Below are positions 26,259-35,774 of a DNA stretch of 64,000 nt, in pieces (the first letter of the stretch is position 1; each line of letters starts with the position of its first letter). The translations under genes were made by a program, and so were the position numbers. The stretch is from JAGQKC01 sp965223675 (GTDB taxonomy: Bacteria > Nitrospirota > Nitrospiria > Nitrospirales > UBA8639), in NCBI GenBank assembly GCA_965223675.1, contig OZ245013.1, positions 62,001 to 126,000 on the forward strand, written 5' to 3'. The notes under the pieces were generated by a model. That model was not told where the DNA came from. It saw nothing but the letters and a program-made list of their open reading frames with translations, and searched no databases.

Positions 26259-26728
26259 GCACAACAGGATTTCGTGATTGTTGTCGGCTCGCAACAGTCT
26301 GGTTTGCCCATAGTCTCTGGAGTGCAACAGGCCTCATCGGGATTTTGGATTTGGCTTGAGAACATCTCTGCATCGTCCATTGTTCGATACACTTCCCAAG
26401 GGAGGCACGCAGGATCCTGGAGCCAGGTTTTCTCCGAGCGTGCATAACAACACACCGTCTCACCCTCGTCGAAGACAGCTATCCCTGACTTGCTAAGACG
26501 CCCGCGCAAGGCCTTCAGCTCATGTTCCTCATCCACTTGGATGCCTAAGTGGTCAATCCCTTTTTGGAAGGCGCGAGTCGAGATGGCGAAATTCATGAAG
26601 GGATCTTCAAGCGACCATTTCGCGTAGTCCGGCTTGGTCTTTACAGGCTCTGCACCAAACAGTGTGGTGTAAAAGTGAATGGCGTCTTCTAGTTTTTCTA
26701 CTCCAATGTGAATATGTAGACGTTTCAT
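26255..26728 (-). CDS. arsI: ArsI/CadI-family VOC metalloenzyme, candidate C-As lyase
   Basis: 157 residues from the ATG at 26728, with AGAAGGAGA about 8 bases upstream. It is a glyoxalase/VOC fold: RLHIHIGVEKLEDAIHFYTTLF at the start, then DHLGIQV and the vicinal cysteine pair in ETVCCYARSEKTW that binds trivalent arsenic. The acidic metal ligand follows in PWEVY. The C-terminal tail carries three more CC pairs (EACC, PDCC, SCCA). ArsI enzymes split the carbon-arsenic bond of methylarsenite, consistent with the operon, although some homologues bind cadmium instead. Confidence 0.82.
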   Translation of the reverse strand: MKRLHIHIGVEKLEDAIHFYTTLFGAEPVKTKPDYAKWSLEDPFMNFAISTRAFQKGIDHLGIQVDEEHELKALRGRLSKSGIAVFDEGETVCCYARSEKTWLQDPACLPWEVYRTMDDAEMFSSQIQNPDEACCTPETMGKPDCCEPTTITKSCCA

Positions 26729-27102
26729 GAGATTTTCTCCTTCTGTGTAGGCTGACAACAGTGAGCGAGTTGGATAATGCTGCATCGTTTTTTCTTGTCA
26801 TTGCGAATGCTGGCGAACTCGATACGACAACAATCCTCGATCATGAATCGTATTAGATTAGTGAAAAAATCAAAGTTTGCACTGTAAATGATGGAACGGC
26901 CCTGCCGCCGAGATACGACCAACCCTGCGTTGTTCATATGAGAGAGATGGAAGGATAACGTGTTATGTGGAATGTCCAAGGCTTGACTCAAAGTCCCAGC
27001 AGGCGCGCCGTCTGGCCCGTGCTCCACCAAGAGGCGAAAGACACGTAATCGGGTTTCCTGAGAAAGTGCGTCAAAGGCAATGAGTGCTTCTTGAATGTCC
27101 AT
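26725..27102 (-). CDS. arsR: ArsR-family arsenic-responsive repressor
   Basis: 125 residues. The winged-helix domain starts FDALSQETRLRVFRLLVEHG and has HNTLSFHLSHMNNAGLVVSRRQGRS (shown in sequence order: recognition helix, then wing). C-terminal cysteines (DCC near 90, KRC, HCC) are candidates for arsenite binding, since the classical ELCVCDL motif is absent. It overlaps arsI by 4 bases and heads the operon. A palindrome at 27101-27124 overlapping its start codon is the likely operator. Confidence 0.88.
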   Translation of the reverse strand: MDIQEALIAFDALSQETRLRVFRLLVEHGPDGAPAGTLSQALDIPHNTLSFHLSHMNNAGLVVSRRQGRSIIYSANFDFFTNLIRFMIEDCCRIEFASIRNDKKKRCSIIQLAHCCQPTQKEKIS

Positions 27103-27124
27103 ATGTCTAGAATAATGGACATAT
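27101..27124. promoter_or_regulatory. Inverted repeat at the arsR start, likely ArsR operator
   Basis: ATATGTC (27101-27107) and GACATAT (27118-27124) are perfect inverted arms around 10 bases. The left arm overlaps the arsR start codon. Binding here would block transcription or translation start of arsR-arsI-arsC-acr3. Inferred from symmetry and position. Confidence 0.5.
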
Positions 27125-27477
27125 TAGTCATAGTCAAGGCCCGCTTTGCAACAATAACCCTGTAAATCATAGAGCGCTGAAAGTCCACCGCCCAAGATGT
27201 TCATTAATAAATTGAGCTGACTTGTATAAGCACCGCCCTACTGGGAACTGTTGAATTATAACGATATCGAAGGCCCTATTTAGCCAGAAATCCATTGACG
27301 GCGACTTCCCAAGCAAGGCGAATGTAAAGCTAGAAAATGATCTTTCAATGTCCGAAAGAAAAGTTTGGGTTGATGGTCCTCGCTGATTGTCAAATTTATG
27401 CATGATGCCGCTCTGTGGGAATAGCCCAGCGGCTTAAGGATTACATCTCTAACCCATTTTTGACCTCAAGCACTTTC
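27125..27477. other. Intergenic region with no recognised gene
   Basis: About 350 bases between the ars operon and the broken slp gene. Short open frames lack start signals and family resemblance. The arsR promoter should lie at its left end. Confidence 0.4.
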
Positions 27478-28070
27478 TCAAGAGATGCTCGAGGAAACGC
27501 AGTATGTTTCCTCTAATGGAGGTGGGTATCGATCATCAAGCGGATGCATCCAGATAAACTCGACCAGGTCGGTGCCAGCTGTTTTCCATATGTGAAGGCA
27601 CTGAACAGTGAAATGGAGGATAGACGTACGTATGCCTTGTAACGTCCATGTTTTTTGCATTTTCGTGAATTGTCCAACCATGAGAAACTCATTCCCTTGT
27701 CGCCGACCTCGTGATCAATAATTCCTGGAAATAGCATTGAGAAGCGACGATTAAACAAACCTGTCGACAAACTTTCAGGGCCGGCAAACGTATTCTCAGG
27801 AAAGGGTAGCCACTCTGCGTGAAAGGTTACGCCTTTGAGAGTAGTTTCGGACCGTATGATTCTTCCGGCGAGTTGTAGGGTATCATTTTGGGATTGAAAT
27901 GTAGGATCTTTCACGCCAGCAAAATCTTGTGGAGTCCTGATGATCGTTGTTCTGATATCTGGGAATGTTGGTACAGGAGCACATGAATCCACTGTGAGAA
28001 ACAGCCACACACACAATATAGACATGCATTGGAATGAATTACGAGCTGACAGACAATATTCAATCTTCAT
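27478..28070 (-). pseudogene. slp: Slp-family outer-membrane lipoprotein gene with a one-base frameshift
   Basis: From ATG at 28068-28070 the frame codes a signal peptide with a cysteine in VDSCAPVPTFP. An Slp-like beta domain follows (TPQDFAGVKDP, LAGRIIRSETTLKGV, PGIIDHEVGDKG). After GDKG the homologous sequence continues in another frame: NEFLMVGQFTKMQKTW, then CLHIWKTAGTDLVEF and PPPLEETYC, the Slp C-terminal end, to a stop at 27478. Loss of one A near 27689 explains both frames. Without the shift the protein would be about 197 residues, normal for Slp. A sequencing error cannot be excluded. Confidence 0.75.
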
Positions 28071-28629
28071 ATGACCATACGCTAACAACTATTATACTGT
28101 TGGGAGCTGTACCTCTGCTAGCACAAGGAAACACGGGGGAAAATAGAAAAAGCAATATCTGCGATTGGTGGTGAAAAGATAAGAAAGGTCATCTCTCTAT
28201 CAGGAGAAATTTGCTTTTCCCATTGTTCTTTACAGTCACGCAATGATGAGAATTCTTGCAGAGATCAGGTACCTACTCTCTCCGAGAGGGATCTGCCAAT
28301 TCTGCTGATTATCGTTGGGTCAAATAAATGCCGCACAGAGTTGTTCAACAACGGTCACCTTTGATCGAGGAGCTGGAAAACCTTCGCCTGTTATGTTGAT
28401 GAACTAGTGGAAAGATGTTGTGCGCTATCTAAAGAGACAACTCGACTCAACTCTGAGAATACGACAACCGAATGATACATTGATGGGTGCTGAGCAATGT
28501 AAGGGCATTCAGATCTGAGGACCTAAAAGGTTGAAGATGGGGGAAAAGTAGTATATAACGTATATAAAGCTATTTGAGTGAGCAAAGATATCTTTATCTC
28601 TATAGCGGACGTTAGCAGGAGGGAGGCTT
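28071..28629. other. 559-base region with no recognised gene
   Basis: No frame shows a good start or family pattern. Short palindromes such as CTCTCCGAGAG near 28277 are visible but have no T-tract. The right end should contain the promoter of the small gene at 28630. Confidence 0.4.
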
Positions 28630-28902
28630 ATGAAGATTAAAGTTGGCGAATATGTTGTTTTTCGCAAGCTGAAGTCGTCATCTCATCCAAGCCCTCGAGC
28701 CAAACAACTTAGACCGGCCAAACATGGAGATACCTATACATACCTCATCGACAAGTTTTGGAAAGTCGTCCGAGTCTTTGATGACGAGACCATTGAAGTT
28801 GAGACCCGTCGTGGAAAACGAAACCGGGTGGACGTGAATAGTCCACAGTTGCGTAAGATTGGATTGTTTGAGCGATTAATCTTTCGTCACCGCTTGTTTT
28901 AA
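28630..28902 (+). CDS. Small conserved-looking basic protein, function unknown
   Basis: 90 residues with a strong ribosome-binding site (AGGAGGGAGG, 5 bases before ATG). It is rich in Lys and Arg (pI surely basic). The pattern is GEYVVFRKLKSS, SPRAKQL, HGDTYTYLIDKFWKVVRVF, then IEVETRRGKRNRVDVNSPQLRKI. Alternating hydrophobic strands suggest a small beta-barrel such as an SH3/KOW-like fold, which would suit nucleic-acid binding. That is inference. I recall similar uncharacterised proteins but know no function. Confidence 0.65.
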   Translation: MKIKVGEYVVFRKLKSSSHPSPRAKQLRPAKHGDTYTYLIDKFWKVVRVFDDETIEVETRRGKRNRVDVNSPQLRKIGLFERLIFRHRLF

Positions 28903-29065
28903 ATGCTTTTTAGATTAGAGCCTCTGAGATTCATTTATTCCTACCAACTAAGTATCCTGGTTGTCTTCCACCATTAGCTCAGGCCCCATAAAACCTTAAT
29001 TTAAGCACGTCAACATCATAATGAAAAGAAAATGCCTGGACTGGGAGTTCTAGGAGGGCATGACT

Positions 29066-31186
29066 TTATTGTGATGTGCTGGCAATTGTCCGATCTTTCC
29101 AATTCTTGAGAAACCATTCTTGAGAGTTGAAGGCGTCTTCTTCCGTTTTTGGTTTGAGCCTTTCGTATGTGCCCGCGGAAGTCAATCGTCTGGCCTTTAC
29201 AGTATCACGGAGATGCACGTGAAGTGCATTCTGGATAAGGAGTTCTTTTAACGACTGATTTTCGATGGGAAATAATACCTCGACTCGACCATCGAGATTT
29301 CTCGTCATAAGATCGGCGCTGCCCAGAAAAAGTTCGTCTTTTCCGCCATTCCGAAAATAAAAGATGCGAGAATGTTCTAAGAACCTTCCGACGATGGAGG
29401 TGACCGTAATCGTCTCGCTGACGTCAGGCATGCCTGGGCGCAATCCGCAGACTCCTCGAATGAGGAGGTCGATTTTCACGCCTGCTTGTGAGGCGCGATA
29501 GAGTGCGAGAATGCAGGCTTGATCGACTAAGGCATTCATTTTAAACGCGAGATACCCATCCCCATGTTGTTGGTGGCGATGAATCTCACGGTCGATTCGT
29601 TGAAGTATTTCGTGGCGCATGGTGTGAGGTGCTACGAGCAATTTCGTATAGGACTCCTTGCGAGAGTACCCTGTCAGTGCGTTAAACAAATCAGACACGT
29701 CTGCACCGATCGCGGCATCGCTTGTAAAGAAACTAAAGTCTGTATAAATTCTACTCGTAATCGGGTTGTAATTCCCGGTTCCCAGGTGCAAATACCGACG
29801 AATTTGATCTTCGTCTTTTCTGACCACCATGCACAGTTTCGCATGAGTTTTTAACCCGCGAACGCCATAGACGACATGAACGCCTTCATCTTCGAGTTTT
29901 CTTGCCCACTCAATATTATTTTCTTCATCAAATCGAGCTTGCAACTCAAAGAGGACGGCGACCTGTTTCCCGTTTTCTCTGGCTTCCATGAGGGATTCGA
30001 CAATCGAGGGATTGGATCCCACACGATACAGTGTTTGTTTGATGGCTATGACATGTGGATCGTTGGCCGCTTCACGAACAAAATCGACAACCGGAAGAAA
30101 GTTGTCATAAGGATGAAACAACAACTGATCTTCTTGGCGTATAGCTGAGAACATACTGTCTCTGTTGGCAAGGCGCTCTGGAATACTATGCAGATAGGGG
30201 GGGAATTTTAATTCTGGACTGTCAATCTGAAGCAATTCCATGAGACTGGATAGGCCCAAAGGAAAGTCGTACGTAAAGACTTGATAAGGGGCGAGGTTAA
30301 GATTCCTGACTAAAATGTCTCGAATGTGATCGGGGGTGTGTTGATCTAATTCCATGCGGACGACTGATCCGAAATGGCGAAGATCAACTTGTTCTTCGAT
30401 TGTCGAAAGAAGGTCTGCGGCTTCATCTTCTTCAATGGCCAAATCGGCATCACGGGTGATACGAAAAGGATACGAGGCTTGAATGGTCAAGCCTGGAAAC
30501 AGTAAGTCTAAATTGGCGGTAATGATATCTTCCAGCCAGACAAAGTGATGATGAACTTCATCGGTAAGGGGCTTGTCTTTTTCCTGTTTTGCCGGGAATT
30601 CTGTTTGAGGAATACGAATCAGGCGAGAGAAATTGTTTGGAACTTTGACTCTGGCAAAACATTCCCCTCGCTCCGGGTCATGCGCCACGACGGCTAAATT
30701 CAGCGTAAGATTTGAGATATGAGGAAAAGGGTGAGAAGGATCGAATGCCAATGGAGTTAATGCCGGAAAAATCTCCTGCGAGAAGTATTGACGCAAGGTC
30801 TCACGCTGCGATGGAGAGAGTTGATCATACGTAAAGAGCCGAATGTTGGCATCGTGAAGTTTGTCGAAAAGATCTTTCTCCCAACATTTTGTGACTCTCC
30901 GTAATTGTCCAAGTAATTTTTCTCTGACGACGCTTAATTGATCAGAGGGCGCCATTCCATCTGGGGCGCTTTCGATCACTCCACTCGTCACTTGTTCGCG
31001 AAGTCCGGAAATACGAACCATAAAAAATTCGTCTAAGTTGCTAAAGAAAATAGCGAGAAATTTTGCGCGTTCTAAAAGAGGTTGACTTTGGTCCTCGGCC
31101 TCTTCCAACACCCGACCATTAAACTCTAGCCAGCTTAGCTCACGATTCAGATAGAGCTTGGGATCATGGAGGTCAATGTCAGGCAT
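29066..31186 (-). CDS. ppk1: Polyphosphate kinase Ppk1
   Basis: 706 residues, full length. The N-terminal domain starts LYLNRELSWLEFNGRVLEEA, and ISGLREQV follows. The catalytic PLD-like half has IKQTLYRVGSNPSIVESL, the phosphohistidine motif RGLKTHAKLCMVVRK and GTGNYNPITSRIYTDFSFF. The second histidine region is near FLEHSRIFYFRNGG, with SADLMTRNLDGRVEVLFPI closing the site. It makes polyP from ATP, reversibly. The CYTH-CHAD gene lies 80 bases upstream in the same direction, so the two may be cotranscribed. Confidence 0.95.
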   Translation of the reverse strand: MPDIDLHDPKLYLNRELSWLEFNGRVLEEAEDQSQPLLERAKFLAIFFSNLDEFFMVRISGLREQVTSGVIESAPDGMAPSDQLSVVREKLLGQLRRVTKCWEKDLFDKLHDANIRLFTYDQLSPSQRETLRQYFSQEIFPALTPLAFDPSHPFPHISNLTLNLAVVAHDPERGECFARVKVPNNFSRLIRIPQTEFPAKQEKDKPLTDEVHHHFVWLEDIITANLDLLFPGLTIQASYPFRITRDADLAIEEDEAADLLSTIEEQVDLRHFGSVVRMELDQHTPDHIRDILVRNLNLAPYQVFTYDFPLGLSSLMELLQIDSPELKFPPYLHSIPERLANRDSMFSAIRQEDQLLFHPYDNFLPVVDFVREAANDPHVIAIKQTLYRVGSNPSIVESLMEARENGKQVAVLFELQARFDEENNIEWARKLEDEGVHVVYGVRGLKTHAKLCMVVRKDEDQIRRYLHLGTGNYNPITSRIYTDFSFFTSDAAIGADVSDLFNALTGYSRKESYTKLLVAPHTMRHEILQRIDREIHRHQQHGDGYLAFKMNALVDQACILALYRASQAGVKIDLLIRGVCGLRPGMPDVSETITVTSIVGRFLEHSRIFYFRNGGKDELFLGSADLMTRNLDGRVEVLFPIENQSLKELLIQNALHVHLRDTVKARRLTSAGTYERLKPKTEEDAFNSQEWFLKNWKDRTIASTSQ

Positions 31187-31266
31187 CAGTTGTTGCTCGA
31201 GTTTGGCGTTGTGTTAAATCGTACTTATGGTGTTCTCAATTGAGTTTTGTGATCCTGAATTGTTTT

Positions 31267-32721
31267 TTATTTCCAGACTGCGTATCCACGTTTTTTCAGT
31301 TTTGTCCAGCACGACGGAAATGCTTCGCGAATCTGTGCGCGTCGATGACGAAGTCTTTCTACGATTAGCCCACTTGTAAAAGCCGTTTTCACTCGTCGAG
31401 ATGAGCGAAGAGAGTTTTGTAATTGTTCCTCGATTATAACGGTATCTTGGGATTCTCCCAATAGGTCCTGTAGCTTTCGTATTTGTCGCAAGAATCGTGT
31501 TGCAGGCTTACCTATGCTTGGTTCTGCGAGTTCCACCGCGTATCTGACTCGTTTCGTGCGCATCCTCAGACGGTGGAGGTCTTCATCAGAGTGCTCTTTA
31601 GGTAAATTATCTCCCGCTTTCTCGAGTTTGTCGAATTCTTTTTGAGCCAGATCCCGAAGCGCAATATGTGGATTTGTAATATCTATATGTTGTGTAGATG
31701 AGAGTAATTGATCGAGGAGAGCGAGATAGCGCTCACTTCGTAAGGCCTCTAGCATTGCGGCTCGAGCCACAGAACGCTCCGACTCTAGTCGGCTTAATAG
31801 CGCTTCAAAGGTCTTTTGCTCTGCCTCAAGCAGGGTATGAGTTTCACGGCGGAGATTTTGCAGCAAGACATCAAAGTCTCGAACCGATCCTAAAACTCTT
31901 GCGAGCCAGCCGATTTCATTTCGAAGCGCTGAATTCCACGCTGGTTCAAGAAGTGGGCGAACCATACGAAGAATCGCATGGACTCGCCTGGTTGCCACTC
32001 GCATTTGATGGAGATCTTCTGAGTCTCTGCCAAAGCGAGTACCTGGGTCGTGTCGAAGAATCTCGTCAACTTGCTGTCTGAGCATATATGTTACTTGTTC
32101 TCCTTCAGGTGCGGAGGCATCTATCTGGGGAAGCTTTTCTGGATAGTCAAGCTCTAGTGCCTGACACATTTTTGGTCGTGAATTTCCGTTTTCAGCTCCG
32201 GCGGCTTTTAATTGTTTGATGATTTGCTTGAGATTTTTTTTCGTCCCTTCGACTAGCTCAATTTCAAGTTCATGCAATCGTTTGCAGATACGTCGGTCTT
32301 TCAAGACCGCAACATGATCCCACGTGACTTCTGCCACAATGTGTTCTGGTTCGGTAACCTGATGAGGATATCGTTCGGTTCGAAGTTTTGTTACAGGAAG
32401 GGGATCTTGACCTCGGAAGAATGCAAAAAGCAGGTCGGAAAATTCGACGGGTAATTTGGTTGATCCATGAGAAATCTCGAGCTCTTTTCGAGCCTGCTCT
32501 TTTGGTAATTTGAGTTGCCATACACCCTTCCCATGTTCAACTCGACGCCGGAGCGTGATCCCTAAACGGGCCAGAGCGTAATTCTTCGTATCGAAGTAAG
32601 TGGATATGAACGTGCGTTTGGGTAAGGAATGGCTTACGAATTGGGCTGGAAAACGAAACCCGGTCGGAGGACAGAGTTTAACTTCTTGTTCTGCGCTTTC
32701 TTTAACGGTATAAGGACGCAT
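31267..32721 (-). CDS. CYTH-CHAD domain protein (inorganic triphosphatase/polyphosphate binding)
   Basis: 484 residues. The N-terminal CYTH domain (about 5-195) has the ExExK signature EQEVK at residues 11-15, then TYFDTKNYALARLGITLRRR. CYTH tunnels hydrolyse tripolyphosphate or cyclise ATP. The C-terminal CHAD domain (about 205-480) shows conserved His/Arg helices, LHQMRVATRRVHAILRMV, RDFDVL and LHRLRMRTKRVRYAVEL, which bind polyphosphate. It sits beside ppk1, fitting a polyP role. An IS256-type element has inserted about 30 bases upstream, so its native promoter is probably displaced. Confidence 0.9.
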   Translation of the reverse strand: MRPYTVKESAEQEVKLCPPTGFRFPAQFVSHSLPKRTFISTYFDTKNYALARLGITLRRRVEHGKGVWQLKLPKEQARKELEISHGSTKLPVEFSDLLFAFFRGQDPLPVTKLRTERYPHQVTEPEHIVAEVTWDHVAVLKDRRICKRLHELEIELVEGTKKNLKQIIKQLKAAGAENGNSRPKMCQALELDYPEKLPQIDASAPEGEQVTYMLRQQVDEILRHDPGTRFGRDSEDLHQMRVATRRVHAILRMVRPLLEPAWNSALRNEIGWLARVLGSVRDFDVLLQNLRRETHTLLEAEQKTFEALLSRLESERSVARAAMLEALRSERYLALLDQLLSSTQHIDITNPHIALRDLAQKEFDKLEKAGDNLPKEHSDEDLHRLRMRTKRVRYAVELAEPSIGKPATRFLRQIRKLQDLLGESQDTVIIEEQLQNSLRSSRRVKTAFTSGLIVERLRHRRAQIREAFPSCWTKLKKRGYAVWK

Positions 32722-32742
32722 CAGAGATTAAACCCTATGACC

Positions 32743-34152
32743 CATAGGGAGGAGCTATTGTCAAAAGTAGTGTCTAGATAAGTTGCTCACGCGGCGACGG
32801 GTTCCTTTGTGCTTGCTTCAATGCCATCTGAAATTTGAATGCCCTCAATCACTTGGGCCAACTGCTGAAATCCGCGAAGCCGGCGCCAAGTCTTCTCGGC
32901 ACAGCAGCCCAGCTTGAACATCATGTGTAACATCCCGTCCCGAGTCAGACAGCCTTTGGTTCGCGTTGTCCGATGGCGAATCGTTCCGAAGGTCGATTCA
33001 ATGGGATTCGTGGTCCGCAGACTTTGCCAGTGCGACGCCGGAAACCCATAAAACGTCAGTAACTCTGCCCGATCCTTCTCTAAACACCCCGTGGCCTTCG
33101 GATACTTTGGCTCATAGGTCGTGAGAAAGCGATCAAAGGCTTCAGTGGCTGCGGCTTTGGTTTCCGCTTGCCAAATCTCATGCAACGCCTGTTTCGCCTT
33201 GGGCTGCACACTCTTGGGCAACGCATTCAAGACATTGCGGGTCTTGTGGACCCAACAGCGTTGCTGGCGTGTACTCGGGTAGAGCTCCTCTAACGCGCTC
33301 CAGAACCCGAGCGCGCCATCTCCAATCGCTACTGCTGGGGCCGTCATACCTCGGGCCTTTAAAGACAACAGCACTTCCCGCCAACTCTGAGTCGATTCAC
33401 GCACGCCGTCTTCAATCGCCAAGAAGTGCTTCTCCCCTTGGCTATTCACGCCGATGACGACCAACGCACAGAGTCGGTACTGCTCGGCCCGGAGCCCACT
33501 GTAAATGCCGTCCACCCAGATATACACCCATTCCGCTTCATCCAGCCGGCGCTGCCGCCAGGTCTCGTACTCTGCTCGCCATCCCTGTTTTAACCGGGCC
33601 ACCGTACTCGCCGAGAGGCCCTGGGCCTCGGGGCCCACTAAGACTTCCAAGGCTGTCTGCATCTCCCCCGTGGAAATCCCCTTCAAATACAGCCACGGTA
33701 ACGCGGCTGCCAAGCTGCGTGTCTTGCGCACATAGGGCGGCACTAAGGCAGAGCGGAAGGTGACCGGCTCTCCTTGACGACTCCGCACCTTGGGGACCTG
33801 GACCGTTATCGGGCCAAGCCCCGTTTGAATCTCCCGTTCGGGATGGTGCCCACTTCGCACGACCAGAGCTCGCCCTTCCTCATCCCGGTGCTCGCCATAC
33901 GCCGTGAGTAACTCCGCAACCTCCGCCTCCAACGCGTGCGTCAGTAATTGCCGAGCCCCGGCCCGAAGCACCTCGGTCAATGGATCGCACGCCTCTCGCT
34001 CTTCTGGCTCTAGTTTGGTACGCTCCTGCATCGTGGCGTCTCTCCTTTCTGTGGTTGAGATATGAATGTGTCGCAACACTCATTTCAACCCGAGACGCCG
34101 CGTCTTTTCAACTCATGTCATGCACTACTTTCAAATATAACTCCATAGGGAG
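32743..34152. mobile_element. Complete IS256-family insertion sequence with 9-bp target duplication
   Basis: The element is 32752-34143 (1392 bp). Both ends start GAG when read inward, and the terminal 21 bases match at 16 positions (GAGCTATTGTC... against GAGTTATATTT..., both then AAAGTAGTG). Identical CATAGGGAG copies at 32743-32751 and 34144-34152 are the target duplication, in the 8-9 bp range of IS256. G+C is visibly higher than around it. Perfect duplications and an intact transposase point to a recent insertion. Confidence 0.9.
32787..34031 (-). CDS. IS256-family transposase
   Basis: 414 residues from the ATG at 34031, chosen for AAAGGAGAG ending about 9 bases upstream. It is a mutator-type transposase: DDE residues are visible as WVDGIYSGLR, VAIGDGALGFW and TTNPIESTFGTIRHRT, with CWVHKTRNVLN between. 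The N-terminal half carries VPKVRSRQGEPVTF and KGISTGEMQ, typical of the family. No frameshift or stop interrupts it, so the element could still be active. It reads toward the CYTH-CHAD gene and could supply a new promoter for it. Confidence 0.93.
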   Translation of the reverse strand: MQERTKLEPEEREACDPLTEVLRAGARQLLTHALEAEVAELLTAYGEHRDEEGRALVVRSGHHPEREIQTGLGPITVQVPKVRSRQGEPVTFRSALVPPYVRKTRSLAAALPWLYLKGISTGEMQTALEVLVGPEAQGLSASTVARLKQGWRAEYETWRQRRLDEAEWVYIWVDGIYSGLRAEQYRLCALVVIGVNSQGEKHFLAIEDGVRESTQSWREVLLSLKARGMTAPAVAIGDGALGFWSALEELYPSTRQQRCWVHKTRNVLNALPKSVQPKAKQALHEIWQAETKAAATEAFDRFLTTYEPKYPKATGCLEKDRAELLTFYGFPASHWQSLRTTNPIESTFGTIRHRTTRTKGCLTRDGMLHMMFKLGCCAEKTWRRLRGFQQLAQVIEGIQISDGIEASTKEPVAA

Positions 34153-34340
34153 CGTAAAAATGGTATAAATGAAAAGCTCATATTTTATCATAAGCTTTTG
34201 AGGCTAAAGTGTGAAATTTTCGATGACTAAGGATCAAGCTCTATTGAAAAAAGGATTTGGGTTCATCAAGCAGTTTATGCAAAATCTGTGGAGGTCTATT
34301 AACTCTCTTGATTCCATAGGTATATGAGGAGCCAGTTATC

Positions 34341-35639
34341 ATGCATTTCATGTTGTCATATTTTATTCTGCTCATCACCGTGATGACTACGCTAGCGTGT
34401 TCGGTCGTTGGCGAGAACTCGACTCTCCCAGAGTCATTCTCATTCGACCCCTTCACTCGCTCTGCGCGCACGAACAGTATGCCGGCATGTACCCCTCTTC
34501 TACTACCCCATGGGTATCACCAGTCGATTCTCGTTCAAGAATTACCTTTTTGCTCAAATGCCATGGTGACTCTAGATGTGATTGCCGAGACCAATGATCG
34601 AACGGACATGAATGCTGTGAATGAAACAGGCGAAGAAATTGGTCGATATCTTTACCGCACTCACGAAACAGGAGAGGGGAAAGCCGCCATTTCAGTCATT
34701 GATCTAAAGACAGGTCAAACGGCTAGACACAGTGGGGAACAATTTGGTGGTTGGAATAGACTGGACGGAATCGAATGGACGCCTTGGGGGACCGTACTCG
34801 TAGCAGAAGAAGCCGGGGCCCATGGCCGTTTATTTGAATGCCATGTGGACGGGCTTCACTTAGCCTGTGTAGACCGTCCTGCTGTGGGAAGAATGTCGCA
34901 CGAAGGCATTGCCGCCACGAAAGAAGGCACGATTTATGTCATAGACGAATATAACGGTGGTTCTATCTTTAAGTTTGTGCCCACCATCTATGGTAATCTT
35001 TCTGCTGGAAAGCTTTTTGCCCTTAACATTACCTCGGGTGAGGCGACCATATGTTCTGGCAAGGCAGGCGTTGGCTTTACGCCCACTGGGAAGGCCGAAT
35101 GGATTTTGCTTACGCCAGGCCAGAATCGTGTCGTGACCGACCCGGCTTACAATGCAAGATCCGCTGCGTCGGAAGCTCACGTGACAAAGTTTTGTCGGCC
35201 TGAAGATATAGAAGTTATCGATGAAAATCTATACGTATCGACTACGACGACACACACCGTGTTTCAAATACCTTTAACGACAGAAACCCCGATCGTGACG
35301 GAGTATGTAGGGATAAATACAAATATGAACAGTGAAAGTGAAGTTCCCTCCTATGGTCTGCATAGCCCGGATAATTTGGCGTCTGATCGTGCAGGGAACC
35401 TCTACATTGTCGAGGACAATGCTGGAAAAAGTGATATATGGGTTGCCACACCGGATAAAAATCAGGATGGAGTAGCTGACTCGGTGAGGCTGTTTGCGAC
35501 GCTGACGACCTATGGTGCTGAAGGGTCTGGCATCTACATCCTGCCCGCAGCAACAAACACTATACTGTTTAATGTACAACATGCTTATAACGAAAATGAC
35601 ATGACTCTGTCTATAACGAAGGGCTTTGCAAAGAAGTAG
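34341..35639 (+). CDS. PhoX-like (DUF839) phosphatase lipoprotein
   Basis: 432 residues. A lipoprotein signal has its cysteine in TLACSVVGE. DUF839/PhoX motifs follow: WNRLDGIEWTPWGTVLVAEE, VGRMSHEGIAA, then YVIDEYNGGSIFKFVP, CRPEDIEV, and LHSPDNLASDRAGNLYIVED near the end. These supply the Ca/Fe-coordinating acidic residues of a beta-propeller. PhoX enzymes release Pi from organic phosphates outside the cytoplasm during phosphate limitation, which fits its place among phosphate genes. It is shorter than classical PhoX, so substrate is uncertain. An IS element lies 189 bases upstream of its start. Confidence 0.75.
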   Translation: MHFMLSYFILLITVMTTLACSVVGENSTLPESFSFDPFTRSARTNSMPACTPLLLPHGYHQSILVQELPFCSNAMVTLDVIAETNDRTDMNAVNETGEEIGRYLYRTHETGEGKAAISVIDLKTGQTARHSGEQFGGWNRLDGIEWTPWGTVLVAEEAGAHGRLFECHVDGLHLACVDRPAVGRMSHEGIAATKEGTIYVIDEYNGGSIFKFVPTIYGNLSAGKLFALNITSGEATICSGKAGVGFTPTGKAEWILLTPGQNRVVTDPAYNARSAASEAHVTKFCRPEDIEVIDENLYVSTTTTHTVFQIPLTTETPIVTEYVGINTNMNSESEVPSYGLHSPDNLASDRAGNLYIVEDNAGKSDIWVATPDKNQDGVADSVRLFATLTTYGAEGSGIYILPAATNTILFNVQHAYNENDMTLSITKGFAKK

Positions 35640-35774
35640 GCGTAGATCAATGCATGGTCAACCGGGCATTTATTTTTATCGAAGGCGCATTGTATCGTGC
35701 CCATTGCCTGACATCTTCATTCCACATGAATTAATCGTCTGATTGCCTTCTTGCTTCATAGTGCTTCGGCACCC

